From positions 43,679,990-43,743,989 of the forward strand of contig CM037869.1 in assembly GCA_021292105.1 (NCBI GenBank): DNA of 64,000 nt. The letters are read 5' to 3'. This DNA comes from Anadara kagoshimensis. Taxonomy: Eukaryota > Mollusca > Bivalvia > Arcoida > Arcidae. This document shows, one piece after another, positions 41,995 to 54,659 of the stretch. Made by a program: the position numbers and the translations under genes. The notes under the pieces were generated by a model that made no database searches, was not told the DNA's origin, and saw only the letters and a list, made by a program, of their open reading frames with translations. Every line of letters begins with the position of its first letter. The first letter of the stretch is position 1.

Positions 41995-42420
41995 CCATAT
42001 TTAGAATTAAAGAAAAAAATTTGTAGCTCGAAAACATTGACTTGGTTTACTTTGCAATGACCAATGTGACTAAGAACAAAGCAAAATGCAAGGTTATGAT
42101 AGAAATAGCCAAAAAAATCTGACGAACACAGAAAAAAGATTATCAGGGTCACTGACTGTAATACTCCTGACTTTGGATGGACACTGAATTTGACATCCAG
42201 CGATGTAGTAATAGCACTACTGGAAGACCCCAAACCATCACACATGGCCAATAAATTTGTATAAATCAAACTGCCAATGTGTTCAAGAACATGACAAAAT
42301 ACAAGTTAAAAATAGAAATAACCAATAAAACTCATGACTGGCTGGACACTAAAGTTGATGTCCAGTGATGTGGTTATAGCCCTTTTAGAGGGCCCAAAAC
42401 CATATCACATGGTAAAGATG
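41995..42420. repeat. Imperfect tandem duplication, about 190 bp unit
   Basis: Two diverged copies, 42055-42250 and 42265-42415. Each has a 'gaaatarccaataaaa'-like segment, then GGACACTRAATTTGAYRTCC, and a 'ccaaaaccat..cacatgg' end. Confidence 0.75.
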
Positions 42421-42989
42421 AAAAACAACCAAGCCAGTCACAATCAATCAAAAAAAAAAAAAAAAAAACCACCAAAAGTCCTAGCAAATTTACTTAAACA
42501 TTTAAACCTTCCACCCAGGGGAAGTGGTTTTTTTTGTTGTATTTTTTCTTTGTTTAATTTAAAACAATACTATTAGCAAGATAATTGAAAAGAAAATCTG
42601 ACCTAGGTCAAGGCGACCTAATTTACAATAAATTCTTTCGACATACATATAAATAAGAGAGATAGGTATCTGTCAAGAAGAAGACAATAAAAATAATAAA
42701 TAGATCATCTGTTTACCTGTCTTAACCAGTAAGGCCAAAAAAAATATATTTGTTTCTACAAACTATCTTAGAAAAATTTGGGTTTGGTAGTTAGGAAATT
42801 GGTTTTATAAAAATATTTTTTTCACAATGACCATATTGTGCAAGGATACCTACTTAAATAAAAATATAACTGCTTGTCAAAATATTGCAGGAATGAAGCT
42901 TAACTATTTTGAGTTGGGGGCCCAACTCACTAAAGAAAAAAGTCACACTAGTAATAAAAAGCTAAAATGTATAAAAAGTGAATTTATGG

Positions 42990-43225
42990 CAAGGGTTCAA
43001 AATTATGTTTTGTAATGGAAGGTCCTGGACCTTTTGCCTTTGTTTTTGGTAGGTTTCACATAAAGTTTTGAAAGAGAAAGTTCCATGTGTAATTATATTA
43101 TTAAGAAAAAGCAGTATAGCAGGTATACTGTAAAAAGCTGAAGATCCATCAGGCTTTAGAGTTCAAGTACCAAGAGTCCAAATGAAAAAGCAGTAGGTCC
43201 CGGACCTCGGATCTGGGGAATTATT
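42990..43225. mobile_element. MITE, CAGGGGTT family, inverted copy
   Basis: It starts AGGGTTCAAAATTATGTTTT and ends GGTCCCGGACCTCGGATCTG, the reverse orientation of the 1750 copy. The interior is similar. Confidence 0.75.
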
Positions 43226-43257
43226 AACCAGTACATGAGCTACTGAATGCTTGCCAA

Positions 43258-43440
43258 TACAGTTAAACCTGTCTATAAAGGCCACCCAAGGGAACCAGTA
43301 AAAGTGGTCTTTATTGGCAGGTGACCCTTATATACAGGTTCAAATAATATGAATAAAAAACAATTGGGATACAAATCTACAGACCTTTATAAACAGGTGG
43401 CCCTGGTATAGAGGTGGCCTTTAAGGCATGTTCGACTGTA
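43258..43440. mobile_element. Tc1/mariner-like MITE, well-preserved copy
   Basis: Ends TACAGTTAAACCTGTCTATA and GGCATGTTCGACTGTA, with the AAGGCCACCCAAGGGAACCA body. It lies immediately after the MITE ending at 43225. Confidence 0.8.
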
Positions 43441-43800
43441 CATTGTATTCTTAATCAAAAACAACCATACAAATACATGTCTGAATCAACAAACCAGAAG
43501 CAAAGTAAAAACTTTATAACTGACAAGTTAGGTTAGACACGTTAACTTCCACCGGAAAGTGAAGCCGGAATAAACTTAAGGGCTTGAATAGAAATTAAAG
43601 GTTTTATGGGTTCGAGGGGAAACTCGCTTATTTTTTGTTGTTGGCCTAAGTAGATCTTAAGTTGGTAATTATTTGTGTAATGTATGGTCATTTAAGTGAC
43701 ACATATCTCTAACTTACTCACTCATGCTGACACAATCAATAAAAATTTCTAAAGTTTTGTTATTTTTAAATTTCAAACAACAAAAGGTAACCACATTCAA

Positions 43801-44329
43801 TACAGCTCTGTTGAAAGTTTAACACCGAGTTATTAAAATTTGTGCCAAATTGACCGGCAGCTTATACCACTGCAGTAGCTCAGTGTTCAGTCTGTAAGTG
43901 AGAGGTCATTGGTTCAAACACTGACCAGGTCTGAGCCAAGACTTAAAAATGGGTAGTGACTGTTCTTTCGCTAAGCAATCGGCATTACAAAATAAAAGTT
44001 ACAGTTTTTTTCAGTTAAATAAGGTCCAGTAGGCAATTGGCACTATAAAGAACTCTGCTGTATGATGTCATCAGCATAACACACAGTAAAAATATCTGCA
44101 CCTTCGCCTATGATGTCTCATGATGTCTCGATATAAGTGAAATATTCTTGACTGGGACGTTAAACACCATTACTCCACTAAACTCATAGCGACCCCTTGT
44201 TAGCCATATTTCGATAACTTTTAAGCAGAAGCAAATGTTTTGTACTGCAGCTTTTGGGTTTACTAGCTTTCATTCAACAGTCAAAATTTTTCTTCGTCAG
44301 CTCAGTGTTAAACTTTTGACAAGCCTGTA
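43801..44329. mobile_element. MITE (TACAG...CTGTA) split by a SINE
   Basis: The left end TACAGCTCTGTTGAAAGTTT then AACACCGAG is mirrored by GTGTTAAACTTTTGACAAGC then CTGTA. The SINE at 43867-44185 lies between. Without it the element is about 210 bp, as at 33770. Confidence 0.82.
43867..44185 (+). mobile_element. tRNA-headed SINE with deleted A box, nested
   Basis: The head reads CACTGCAGTAGCTCAGTGTT with about 14 bases missing. The body and 'gggacgttaaacaccattac' tail are intact. It is inserted in the MITE above. Confidence 0.88.
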
Positions 44330-44555
44330 CCATTGGGAACAATCATTTACAGCAATGAAAATAACCATTCTAAATAAATATATATAATTTAAAAAAAACA
44401 ATATTATTGTAAATAATTTACCTTGGTATATGATATATGTACATAACATCTGGGGGTTTAAAAGCGAAATAATTTGGCAAAATTGGTAAGACCTGCTGTT
44501 ACTTTTAACAATTAAAGGAAATTGACAGTATATATTTCTGAAAGTAAACACTTTT

Positions 44556-44655
44556 GTAAAAAGTGTCCAAGTTTACCACGACCTGATTAAAAAGTGTCCA
44601 AGTTCAGCACGACCTGATTAAAAAGTGTCCAAGTTCAGCACGACCTGATTTACCA
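44556..44655. repeat. Tandem repeat, 32-bp unit, three copies
   Basis: The unit is AAAAAGTGTCCAAGTTCAGC then ACGACCTGATT. The first copy differs slightly. Confidence 0.9.
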
Positions 44656-44758
44656 GACATTGTCAGATAAAAAAAAAGCAACCTCAACCTATTCTATTGT
44701 GGAGTTCATTTAATCAAAATAATATCAGTTCTGGTATGTTTGAAGATTTGAGTAGAGT

Positions 44759-45053
44759 AATGGTGTTTAACATCCCAGTCAAGAATATTTCACTTATATT
44801 GAGATGCCATTTTGCCTGTGCGATGGGCTTAGGACATTATACAGCAGGGTTTTTTTTATCATGCCAAGCCTATTGGGACATGGGACCTCTATTATTTTAA
44901 GTTTTCATCTAAAAGAACAGTGACTTTCGTAATACCGAGTGCTTGACAAAGGAACAGTTACCACCCACTTTCTAGCCCTGGATTAGACCTGGCATTTGAA
45001 CCCATGACCCCCTTACAGAGTGAGCACGCTACCAACTGAGCTACCGCAGTGGT
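44759..45053 (-). mobile_element. tRNA-headed SINE, main family
   Basis: A reverse copy. The tail TGGTGTTTAACATCCCAGTC comes first; the head end ACCAACTGAGCTACCGCAGT closes it. A second SINE-tail fragment in the plus orientation (45060-45205) follows directly. Confidence 0.9.
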
Positions 45054-45649
45054 TTGAGAAAGTTTGTCGGTTGGCTTGCTGAAGGTTGATGGTTTTCTTC
45101 AGGCAGTCTGGTTTTCTCCACCATTTATGAACTAACCATCTTGAAATAACTGAAAGTATATTGACTGAGGATTAAAATTCCATTACTTCACTTCACTCCA
45201 CTCAGAATTTAATGTTGCAGGGATTTCATAATGTTTAGGAATATTTATGACCAGAAGATGGTCAGGTGAAGCTTAACTACTGTCAATGTATTTATTTTCG
45301 TGGTATACTAAATTTTGCTTATTTCTTGGTCGTTTGTTTTGTCCGAAAACTAATACCCAGCAAAATTATAATAATGCTTTTTAAGTTATAGTGCATATTT
45401 CAAAACCGTGAAAATTTAACTACGTGGATTTGTCTCAATATCCCTATACCACGAAAATAAATACACACGAAATTAAATACGTTTATAGTATTTTGAGTTG
45501 GAATAGTGATACATAACTAAAATGTTTAAAAATTTAGGGGGTTGAATCTTATTTTAGGAACCATGACCCTTGTCAATCTTAATCCCTGCCCTATTTATTG
45601 TGTAGTACACAAATTTCTTTTGAAAAAATAAATAAAATTCTAAGTTTGT

Positions 45650-46400
45650 TAACCACAGGCTCTAGTGAATCCTTGCCATCCTGGCCTCAGATTCACAATC
45701 ATTCTGTAACAAAGATTTTCCTTTAATTAAATTGAGCAAATTTTGTCAATCTCTCTTTGAACTATAAATAATTTTTTGTCGCAAAGCAAATTATTAAGAT
45801 TTCAAATTCAAGCCATCCTGGCCTCAGATTTACAAAGATTTTCCTTTAACTTAAACTGAGCAAATTTTGTCAATCTCTTTTGGAGCTACACAATATTTTT
45901 TTTCGCAAAGCAAATTATCAAGATTTCAATTTTTCAATTTTAAGTTAAGAAAAATCTTAGTTAAGAACAGGCTTCATTTTCACAATCATTCCTTAATAAA
46001 GATTTTCCTTAACATAAATTTAGCAAATTTTGTCAATCTCTTTTGGAACTACAAACAATTATTTTTTGGCAAAGCAAATTATCAAAATTTCTAATTTCTA
46101 ATTTTAAGTGAAAGAAAACTTTAGTTAGGAACTGAATCCAGTTTCACAATCATTCCTTAACAAAGAATTTCCTTAACTTAAACTGAGCAAATTTTGTCAA
46201 TCTCTTTTGGAACTACAGATACTTTTTTTTTGCAAAGCAAATTATCAAGCTTACTTAAGATTTGAAATTTTTTTTTCAAAGTAAATTATCAAAATTTTGA
46301 ATTTAAAAAAAAATTAAGTTAAGAACTGGCTTCATTTTCACAATCATTCATTAACAATGATTTTCCTTATAAACTTAAATTTAGCAAATTTTGTCAATTT
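45650..46400. repeat. Direct array of MITE half-ends, about five copies
   Basis: Successive units of 110-190 bp each start with CACAATCATTCCTTAACAAA-like sequence and run through GATTTTCCTTAACTTAAAT and AGCAAATTTTGTCAATCTC. Only the left half of the CGGTTTCACAATCATTCC element is repeated. The right ends are partial (AAGTTAAGAACTGGCTTC). Confidence 0.85.
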
Positions 46401-47183
46401 CTTTTTTTTTTTAAATGACATAGCTGAGGCAGATGTTTTAAACTTAAAATGATCTGAATATTCTGAATATCTTCTTTTTGTAATAATTGTTCTTCAACCA
46501 TCCTTAAATGACCCATGATCTAGGGTAAGAAAGAATTTCTATGCATAATATCCCCGCACTGTATGATGTTGCATAAATAGATGAATAAATCTTGTTTTGG
46601 AATTTCCGGTTTTTATGCTAATTTTCTGCAATATCAAAAGAAAAAAAAAATATCAGAAGAAAAAAATCCCAGTCATTTCCAAAATGCAGATTTCTTTTTT
46701 AAATCGCTGAGAGATTATGTATTTAAAATTTGATGACTGTCTTTTATTTTTAAAAAAAGAGATTGCTTTTATTTTAAAGAAAAAAATGTATGTAAGTGGT
46801 ATAAATTTCAATATCCTCATTTTCTGTGTTGTGTCAAAAGAAAAAAATGCCAGTCATTCTCAAATGCAGATTTTTTTTAAATCGCTAAGGGATTTACTAT
46901 ATATATATAGTGTTTAAAATTTAAAGATTGCATTTTATTTAAATGAAAAATTGAATTGTGTATTCAAAGTTTTCAATATTTTTAAATTACTCTACTCAAC
47001 ACAACTCTTATATTCATTGAAACATATTTAGAGTGAATTACTGGAGTAATGATGTTTTATGTCCCAGTCAAGATTCTTTTACTTATATCGAGGCCATCAG
47101 TTTGTCAATTGTGGAGGAATTAAACCTCAAGTGCTTAAAGAAAACTACCAACTTTCAGCAAATGAATTGACAAACTTTCTTAT

Positions 47184-47374
47184 ACAGTAAAACCTTGATT
47201 CATCGCCACCATTTGTTCAGTCATATTTTGGCATTATAAAGGGGTTTGGCGATAAATTGAGGGAGGCTCATAAAGAAAAACATAAACAAAATGGATTTTG
47301 GGACTTCAAAATAGTGTGGCAATAAGCGAGGTTGCAAAGTTATCGAGGGGCATTATAACAAGGTTTTACTGTAC
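47184..47374. mobile_element. MITE with TACAGTAAAACCTTG ends, best copy
   Basis: The left end TACAGTAAAACCTTGATTCA and the right end AACAAGGTTTTACTGTA are near-perfect inverted repeats. It is 191 bp with TA borders. Relatives are at 1112 and 16255. Confidence 0.85.
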
Positions 47375-47384
47375 ATGCAAGAAT

Positions 47385-47750
47385 CTGCCCCAAGTGGGAT
47401 TCGAACCTAAGCCGGGAGAGGCACTGTTATCTGTAAGCATGAGGTCTGGACCACTTGGCCACTGAAGCTACTGAAAAATTATGTAGAGAAAAATATCCTA
47501 CACATGCTAGAATCTGCCCTGAGTGGGATTTGAACCTATGCAGGGAGAGGCACTGAGATCTGTATGTGTGAGCTTTAGATCACTTGGCCACTGAAGCTAC
47601 TGAAAAATGATGTAGAGAAAAATATCCTACACATGCTAGAATCTGCCCTGAGTGGGATTCGAACCTATGCAGTGAGAGGCACTGTGATCTGTATGAGCTT
47701 TAGATCACTTGGCCACCGAGGTAACTGAAAAATTATGAAGAGAAGAATAT
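47385..47750 (-). repeat. Triple tandem of a tRNA(Leu/Ser)-like SINE head, about 125 bp unit
   Basis: Three consecutive units, each with AGAATCTGCCCTGAGTGGGA then TTCGAACC, and CACTTGGCCACTGAAGC (inverse tRNA A-box region). The units are about 90% alike by eye. Confidence 0.88.
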
Positions 47751-47802
47751 ATTGTAAAAATGATTACAAAGTATGTTCTACTTTTAAACAAAAAATGTAC
47801 AG

Positions 47803-48066
47803 GCCCCGGTTTCACAATCATTCCTTAGCTAAGATTTTCCTTAACTTAAATTTAGCAAATTTTGATATTCTCTTTTGTTTTTGGAACTATTGATGAATAT
47901 TTTTGTCAAAACTAAATGCAAATGTTTTAATCTTGAGGTCATCTTAAAAATAATACCTTAAATTCCTGAATATCTTAAAAATTAACAAAATTATGAAAAT
48001 TTGAAATTTTGCAAGATTTAAGTTAAGGAAAAATCTTAGCTAAGGAATGGTTGTGAAACCAGGGCC
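47803..48066. mobile_element. MITE with CGGTTTCACAATCATTCC ends, copy 2
   Basis: The left end is GGCCCCGGTTTCACAATCAT then TCCTTAGCTAAGATTTTCC. The right end is GGAAAAATCTTAGCTAAGGA then ATGGTTGTGAAACCAGGGCC. The inverted ends are about 45 nt. Confidence 0.92.
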
Positions 48067-48360
48067 AGGCACTAGAAAGTTATGTAAAAAAACATGGTTT
48101 ATGAGTTGAAAATAAATATTTTAAATGGAAAATAATTGTTTTAAATAAAGTAACTTTACATAACGTATCTAGTTTGTGAAATTTAAAATTTGTCCAACAA
48201 AACTTGAAATAAAAGCATGTGCATAGAAAGACAAAAAATAAAAAAAAATATGGAAGTTTTGACTTGTGTGTTTAAATTTAAAGAATGTCGGATATAAACA
48301 TACACCAGTTTGAAACAATAGGTCACATAAATTACTTACATAAGTTTGTTTCTATGAAGA

Positions 48361-48990
48361 TTAGAGAGAGGGAGGATTGGAATGTACATTTTCATTTCCG
48401 AAACCTAGGTTTAATTGTAAAAGGTTAAGAGGGGGGTTTGGGTGTTGGAATGCACTGTATATCGAAACGCAAGGTTGATTGGAAAGGTTAAGAGGGGGTT
48501 GGGGATTGGGGTTGGGGTTTTGGTATTTCTGAAATCTAGGTTTAATTGTAAAGGTTGAGAGGGGGGTTTGAGGGTTGGAATGCATTTCTGAAACCAAGGT
48601 TCAATTGTACAAGGTTGAGAGGGGTTTGAAGGTTGGAATGTATTTCGGATACCTAGGTTTGATTGTAAAGGTTGAAGGGGGGTTGAGGCTTGGAATGCAT
48701 TTGCATTTCAGAAACAACCTTGGTTCAATTGTAAAAAATTGAGAGGGGGGTTTGAGGGTTTGAATGTATTTCAGAAACCTAGGTTTAATTGTAAAAGGTT
48801 GAGAGGGGGGGTTTGAGGGTTTGAATGTATTTCGGAAACCTAGGTTTAATTGTAAAGGTTGAGAGGGGGGTTTTAGGGTTGGAATGTATTTCCAAAACCC
48901 AGGTTTACACATTAAGGTTGATTGGAGGTTTGGAGTTGGAATGTATTTCCCAATTGCAAACCTATGTTTAATCAATAATTGTAAAGATGA
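48361..48990. repeat. G-rich minisatellite, about 60-bp unit, roughly ten copies
   Basis: The unit contains GGTTGAGAGGGGGGTTTGAG, GGTTGGAATG and AACCTAGGTTTAATTGTAAA. The minus strand is C-rich and gives long open frames by periodicity alone. G-run-rich units could form four-stranded structures. Confidence 0.92.
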
Positions 48991-49039
48991 GGAGAGTTCA
49001 GGATGCATATCTCTCAGAACCAATAGTTGCTTGTAATGG

Positions 49040-49860
49040 TTGATTGATACATATCATCATGTCGTAACCCACTTAGATCTATGGGACCAATAGTAACCTA
49101 CTGGTACCGTAACTTAATCTCTGAGGCCCAGAGCTTGTTAGATGCACACCTCTATGATAATCAACATGTCCTATTTCTCTTCAGACCAATAGTACCAAGG
49201 TAACCTACTGGGACCAATCTATAGTTCTGATGGCAAATGTTTGTTTGTAAGAGTTGATTGATACATACCACTATGTTGTAACCCTTCAATACCTATATGT
49301 TTGGGACCAAAATTGCCCCACTGGGCCCAGTGTGTTTTTGTAAAGGTTGGCTGCTCCATTCCATTATGTCGTAAGCTACTACTAGGCCTTTATCTCTTGG
49401 ACCAATAGTAACCCACTGGGTCCTATCTATATCTCTGAGGACCAAGATTGACTATGTCGTAACCTATTAGTACCCCAGTGTGTGTTTATTATGGTTGACT
49501 GATTCACACTACTATGTTGTAAACCACTATAGGACCTATATCTTTGGGGCCACTAGTAACCCACTAGGTCCTATATCTATTTTGACCAAAAGTAGCCCAC
49601 TGTGACCTATCTGTATCTCTGAATACCAAGGTTGACTATGACTATGTCATAACCTACTAGTACCCCAGCTTGTATGTTATGGTTGACTGACCCATACTAC
49701 TATGTCGTAACCTACTAGGACCTATATCAGCTAGGGGCCAATAGTAACCCACTGGGACCTATCTATATCACCTACTAGTACCCCAGCTTGTATGTTATGG
49801 TTGATTGACCCATACTACTATGTCGTAACCTACTAGGACCTATATGAGATTATTACACCT
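49040..49860. repeat. Degenerate higher-order repeat with CTACTAGGACCTATAT phrases
   Basis: Phrases ACTATGTCGTAACCTACTAG, ACCAATAGTAACCCACTGGG and GGTTGACTGACCCATACTAC recur with a 100-130 bp period and much shuffling. It differs from the 48361 array. Confidence 0.8.
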
Positions 49861-50439
49861 ATTGTTTGTCTTACAACTTTAAGCTTTAAAAGAAACATGT
49901 TTATATAAAAGTCCAAACATTTCAAGGTAATCGTAAATCCCTGAATCGGAAGTAACCTAGGCAAGTTCTACTCTCCGTGTGTCATCTTCAGACAATGTAG
50001 ACTTTTAAGAACAGGAATTTTAGTAATTGATAAATATTTCAGTTTTTGGAATTCAAATTCATGTTGGATAATTTTCAGTTCTTTGGTCATGGAATGTATG
50101 GATAACATATTGTTGTAGGAGTCAATTCTGTGTCTATATATAGATAGGTTAAAATTAATTGGTCATAGTTCTTCAAAAGGATATATTACAAAGTTTTAAA
50201 GTTTACAGTTAAAAAGCAAATAAACATTAAAGAGTTTTTCTGTGCTTGCTTAAAAAAACAGTAACATTGAAGAATTGTTCAGTGTTTGTTATGACATAAT
50301 GTTAGAAACAATTGTATATATATATACAAGTAAATATAGTTAACTGTAGTGTGTTGTCTTCAAACAATTTCCTTAAACAAGAAGATTTGTTTTAAAGTAC
50401 GTTTTTCAGTTTAAAAAAGGATTCTTTATCTATGGGGAG

Positions 50440-50670
50440 TTTACAACAGTGTGTCACCCATCATCTGAAAACAATTTTGTGAAGAAGATTTTTTTATATT
50501 TAAGTTTAAGATTATAGTTTCAATTACCGGTAAGTTGCTGTTTTTTAGTTTAAAAAACTAATGTCGGGAAAACTAATGAGTGTGTCACCAATCATCTGAA
50601 GACAATTTTGTAAGATTTTTTTATATAAAGTTAAAGATTAAAGCTACTGGATTTTTTAGTATAAAAACTA
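50440..50670. repeat. Two-copy tandem repeat, about 120 bp
   Basis: GTGTGTCACCCATCATCTGA then AAACAATTTTGT repeats at 50451 and 50580, with flanking 'tttttatataaagttaaagattaaag'-like text. Confidence 0.7.
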
Positions 50671-50854
50671 ATGTAGGGAGTAATTTTAGTACTTGCCTAT
50701 AACCATATGGATATATTATGACCACTTTGTGTATTTGTGTATAAGTAGTATATATACCTATATATGTATATGTACAATAGATGGATTACCGAACAGATTA
50801 CAAAACAGGTCTCATTCATAAAAAACCCTGTGAAGTAGTACATGTTGTATTGTT

Positions 50855-51230
50855 GTACCTGGAGTGATATGGATGAGTTTTAACAGTGACAGTTGTCCAT
50901 GGACTTTAGCTGACTGAGTGTATCTACCATATTTAGGATATTGTGTGACTGATTTTATGGAAAAAGTATAAAAAAGTAAAATTATTTACATCCAATGTTA
51001 TAGTACCATAGCGATATGGATGAGTTTTAACAGTGACAGTTGTCTGCAGATTGTACCTGACTGAATGTATGTAGCATATTTAGGATATTGTGGCTGATTT
51101 TATGGAAAAATTCATAGTAAAATTATTTCTTTGCAAAGTAATAGTATTGTATCAATCTCTATATATGGAGTGATATGGGCAAGTTTTAATAGTGACAGTT
51201 GTTCACAGACTGTAGTATAATTAAATTTGA
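50855..51230. repeat. Three-copy tandem repeat, about 150 bp
   Basis: GATATGGATGAGTTTTAACA then GTGACAGTTGTC occurs at about 50866, 51013 and 51171, with following 'ctgatttatggaaaaa'-like text. Confidence 0.82.
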
Positions 51231-51769
51231 TATGATAAAAATATTTTCATCATCTTGAAAGGAAAAAAGGTTTCACAAAAAACTAGAAATATATACTTAC
51301 TTACAATGTGGTTTTAACAACTTGAATGTATAGGCATTTAAAAATTTAAAAAAGGGATAAAATCTGGACAGTTGGAAATGCGATAGTGTTGTGTTGTGAA
51401 ATAAAGACAATGTAGTTTTAAAAACTTTATTGTCACGCATTTAAAAATTTTTAAAAGGGAGGTTGGATATGTGATAGTTTGCATTTTGGAATTACTTAAT
51501 GAACAAAGTAGATATACACTGTGAAATGAACGAGGTGGATATACATGTATGCAGATTAGGGATTAATGGATTAAGATAAAGGATTAAAGGAGTAGACAAG
51601 ATAATCCATACAGATTAGGAGATCTTAGATTAACGGATCTATGTATTATAATCTAATTACAGATATAATACAAAATTTATGTAACTCGAGCTAAATTATT
51701 CCGATATTAAATATGAATAGAAAAATATATACACACAGTGGTCATATAGTTTTGTAATGTGTGATCAGG

Positions 51770-52160
51770 GATCAGAGTTTTAAATCTTTTGAAAACTTGT
51801 ATCGGACAATATTCGAAATTGAATTTTGGAAGGTTGTTAAAATTGTCACATTTTTTAATTGGAGACCTAAACACTAGAATTTAGAAATTATTATCAGGGA
51901 TTGAAATCGGGAAATGTTTAAGAATGTGTATTGGAAAAGACAATCGGAATTGGAATTTGGAAATTTGTGTTGTGAAATTCGTTAAAAGGAATTTAATTTT
52001 GGAGACTTGCACAGTGGACATATAGTTTAGGAATTTATTAGCAGGGATCAGAGTTTTGAATCATTTGGGAATGTGTATTGGGACAGAAACGGAAATTGAA
52101 ATTTTAAATCTTGTGTTGTGAAATTTTTTCAAAGGAATTAAATTTTGGAGACCTGCATTA
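51770..52160. repeat. Degenerate repeat of about 125 bp
   Basis: Recurrent GGGATCAGAGTTTTAAATC-like, 'gtgtattggaaaagac' and TTTTGGAGACTTGCA phrases, in about three diverged copies. Confidence 0.65.
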
Positions 52161-52639
52161 TGACAGGTTTTATTAGAATTTCCTAGACTTGTGGTTAAGA
52201 ACTTTTTATTTGAATTGAAGTTTGAAAAGTTGTGGTTTTAAATTTTTTTATCAAAATTGTCTTTGTAATAACTAATTTAAAACTTGTGTTAAATTTTAAG
52301 TGACTCATTTCAAAATGAAGATATTGTCACATTAGTTTTGACATTTTAAGAGAGAATTGAACCCCCCTCCCCCCATTGCATAAAAACGTTTTAGTGGAAT
52401 GTGATGTTGATTTGATAAACTTTTTACACAGGTGAAAGTTTACTGGCGATAATTTAGCCAAAGGTAACAAACCTGCAACGAGGTGGAAAAAGTTCATTAG
52501 CTGTTGGCTAGAGGGGGTCGTCATAAGTTTGAGGTGTGTGTCTCTCTGAACTTCTGTCAGTTCAAGATCATAAGTTGGATGTACACATTCTGACATAGGT
52601 GATGATAATTTAGAGGTTTAGACATAGATGGTGATATTT

Positions 52640-52815
52640 ATAAAGTTGGGGACAAAGTGAACATGTTATTCCCATGTTTCGGATGTTGTGAAGCTAAGTG
52701 AAGTTGGGCACAAAGTGAAAATTATCCCTGTGTGGTTTTTTTTACGTTGTGAAGCTTAGTGAAGTTGGGGAAAAAGTAAATTACTCCTGTGTTTTTGATG
52801 TTGTGAAGTTATATG
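52640..52815. repeat. Three-copy tandem repeat, about 62 bp
   Basis: GAAGTTGGGCACAAAGTGAA then 'attatccctgtg' and 'gatgttgtgaagct' recur three times. Confidence 0.8.
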
Positions 52816-53599
52816 ACAAATGTAGTAAAGATATGAAATTTATTATTAACACAAATTTTACAATTTATTCGAGGTTTATTCCATGTGTGTAAAGTGTAAT
52901 TTTATATGGAGAAATAAGGATAAAATTGAAGGATAATTGAACCAATTTTCTCTCGGACCCTGCTAGAATATACATGTGTAACAAAAGCGAAGATTAACTT
53001 AACAATACAGTATATAAACACAGTTACAAGTTGTACTTTTCTTTGAACTGAATTTCAACTCTTAGTTCATTCTTGTCGACGTAAGTTTAGAATTGGGAGT
53101 TTTTTATGTCCAAATTGGATATATCTACTGTACCTAATTTTCTTGGAACAAAATTTAGGCCATCGATTTCGAGGTACAATTCCTGTTCATGAATTTGGAT
53201 TTCTTACAACTGGATTAATTTTGGATAAGTTTTGAAACTGTTATGATTTATCTAAATGTACTACGGAAAAAAAACCCAGATTTTTCCAGAAAGAAAAACA
53301 AAAACTAATTTGTGCCAGAAGAAAGTTTTTCACTCATTTTATGAATGAAACTTTTTTTTATTGTCAGAAAATGAGTTTTTAGGAACTAATTGATAGCCAG
53401 GAACATTGATGGTTTTTTCTCTAACAAGAAGTTTTTAACAAGAGAAAATACACACATTACCTGTTAACTAAGTGACGTGAGTTGATTGATGGGCTGTGTT
53501 TTATGACAGTTTAGGGTCGATAGTGATGGATATATATGACCAGTGATAGAGAATACACATGTATACAGGGTGATTGACAGCACTAATTGTTAATGGACA

Positions 53600-53965
53600 A
53601 ATTATAGACAGGCCCGTAGTATCAAGTTACTTTTTGTATCAGACATAGTGTTGCTGGTTTGCAGTTTATGGATTTTTCCAAATTTTTCAGCCAGGCCTGT
53701 ATCTAGGACATTACTGGTTTGCAATTAGTTGATTTTGAATTATTTTAGGAAGGCCTGTATCAAATTACTGTTTATATATAATATTACTGCTGGTGCTAGT
53801 TTGCAATTTAAGGATTTTCAGTTTTTTTAGTCAGGGCTGTATAGAGATTGCTAGTTTGCAATTTATGCATGTAGTTGTAATTATCTTTTAGTCAGGCCAA
53901 TATCAAGTTACTTTTTAAACAGAACATTACTGATGGTCACTGCTAAGTTTGCAGTTTATGGAATT
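53600..53965. repeat. Degenerate tandem repeat, about 80-90 bp, four to five copies
   Basis: The phrase 'aggcctgtatcaagttac', then 'acattactg', then GGTTTGCAATTTATGGATTT recurs with variation. Confidence 0.78.
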
Positions 53966-54659
53966 CCAATTTTTTCCCCCATATTCCTGGATTTAATGTG
54001 GGTGAAATAGGATGTTAAAGTAATTTTAAAACAATTTAAAAAAATCAAATAATTATCAAGTTTAAAACTGTGTTCATATTCTCTGGATTTTATGAACTTT
54101 GAAATAGGACTTTTAAACAATTTAAAAAAAAATTCAAAATAATTTTTAAATTCAAGAATTGTGGATTGGCTTTTATTTTGACAATTTTGTCAGATTTTCA
54201 GTTCTCTATTTCTGGATTCTATCAAATTTTTATGGGAGATTAAACAACATTTTAACATTCTTTTTTTTTAAAAAACAAATTATTCCAAAAAATTAAGACT
54301 TTTAATATTCAATTAGGACTTTGATCATATGCCCATAAATATAGAAAATTTTTACTCACGGAGCTTAAGGAAATTTGATTTTATTACTTTTTGAAATATA
54401 TCATAAAAATTTAATCTTTATAGAATTATCTAGCAGATCAAGAGAAAATTACATTTGATTACTGTGTTGAAAAACCACAGTGAATTTTCTAACAAATTTG
54501 TTTTTTAAAACTTATATTTAAATACACAAAATTTGATCATTTTTTTTTTACAAAAAGTTTACATAATTTTTAAATTTATATCACAATTTTATCCCATGTT
54601 TTACATATATTAAGAACAGATTTCTGAATCATATTAGATACACTCTTTCATATTTCTCT

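Noticed and set aside
48361-49023. Long open frames on the minus strand (78 and 140 codons) rich in Pro
   Set aside because: They are produced by the 60-bp minisatellite; the repeated peptide follows the array period and has no gene context.
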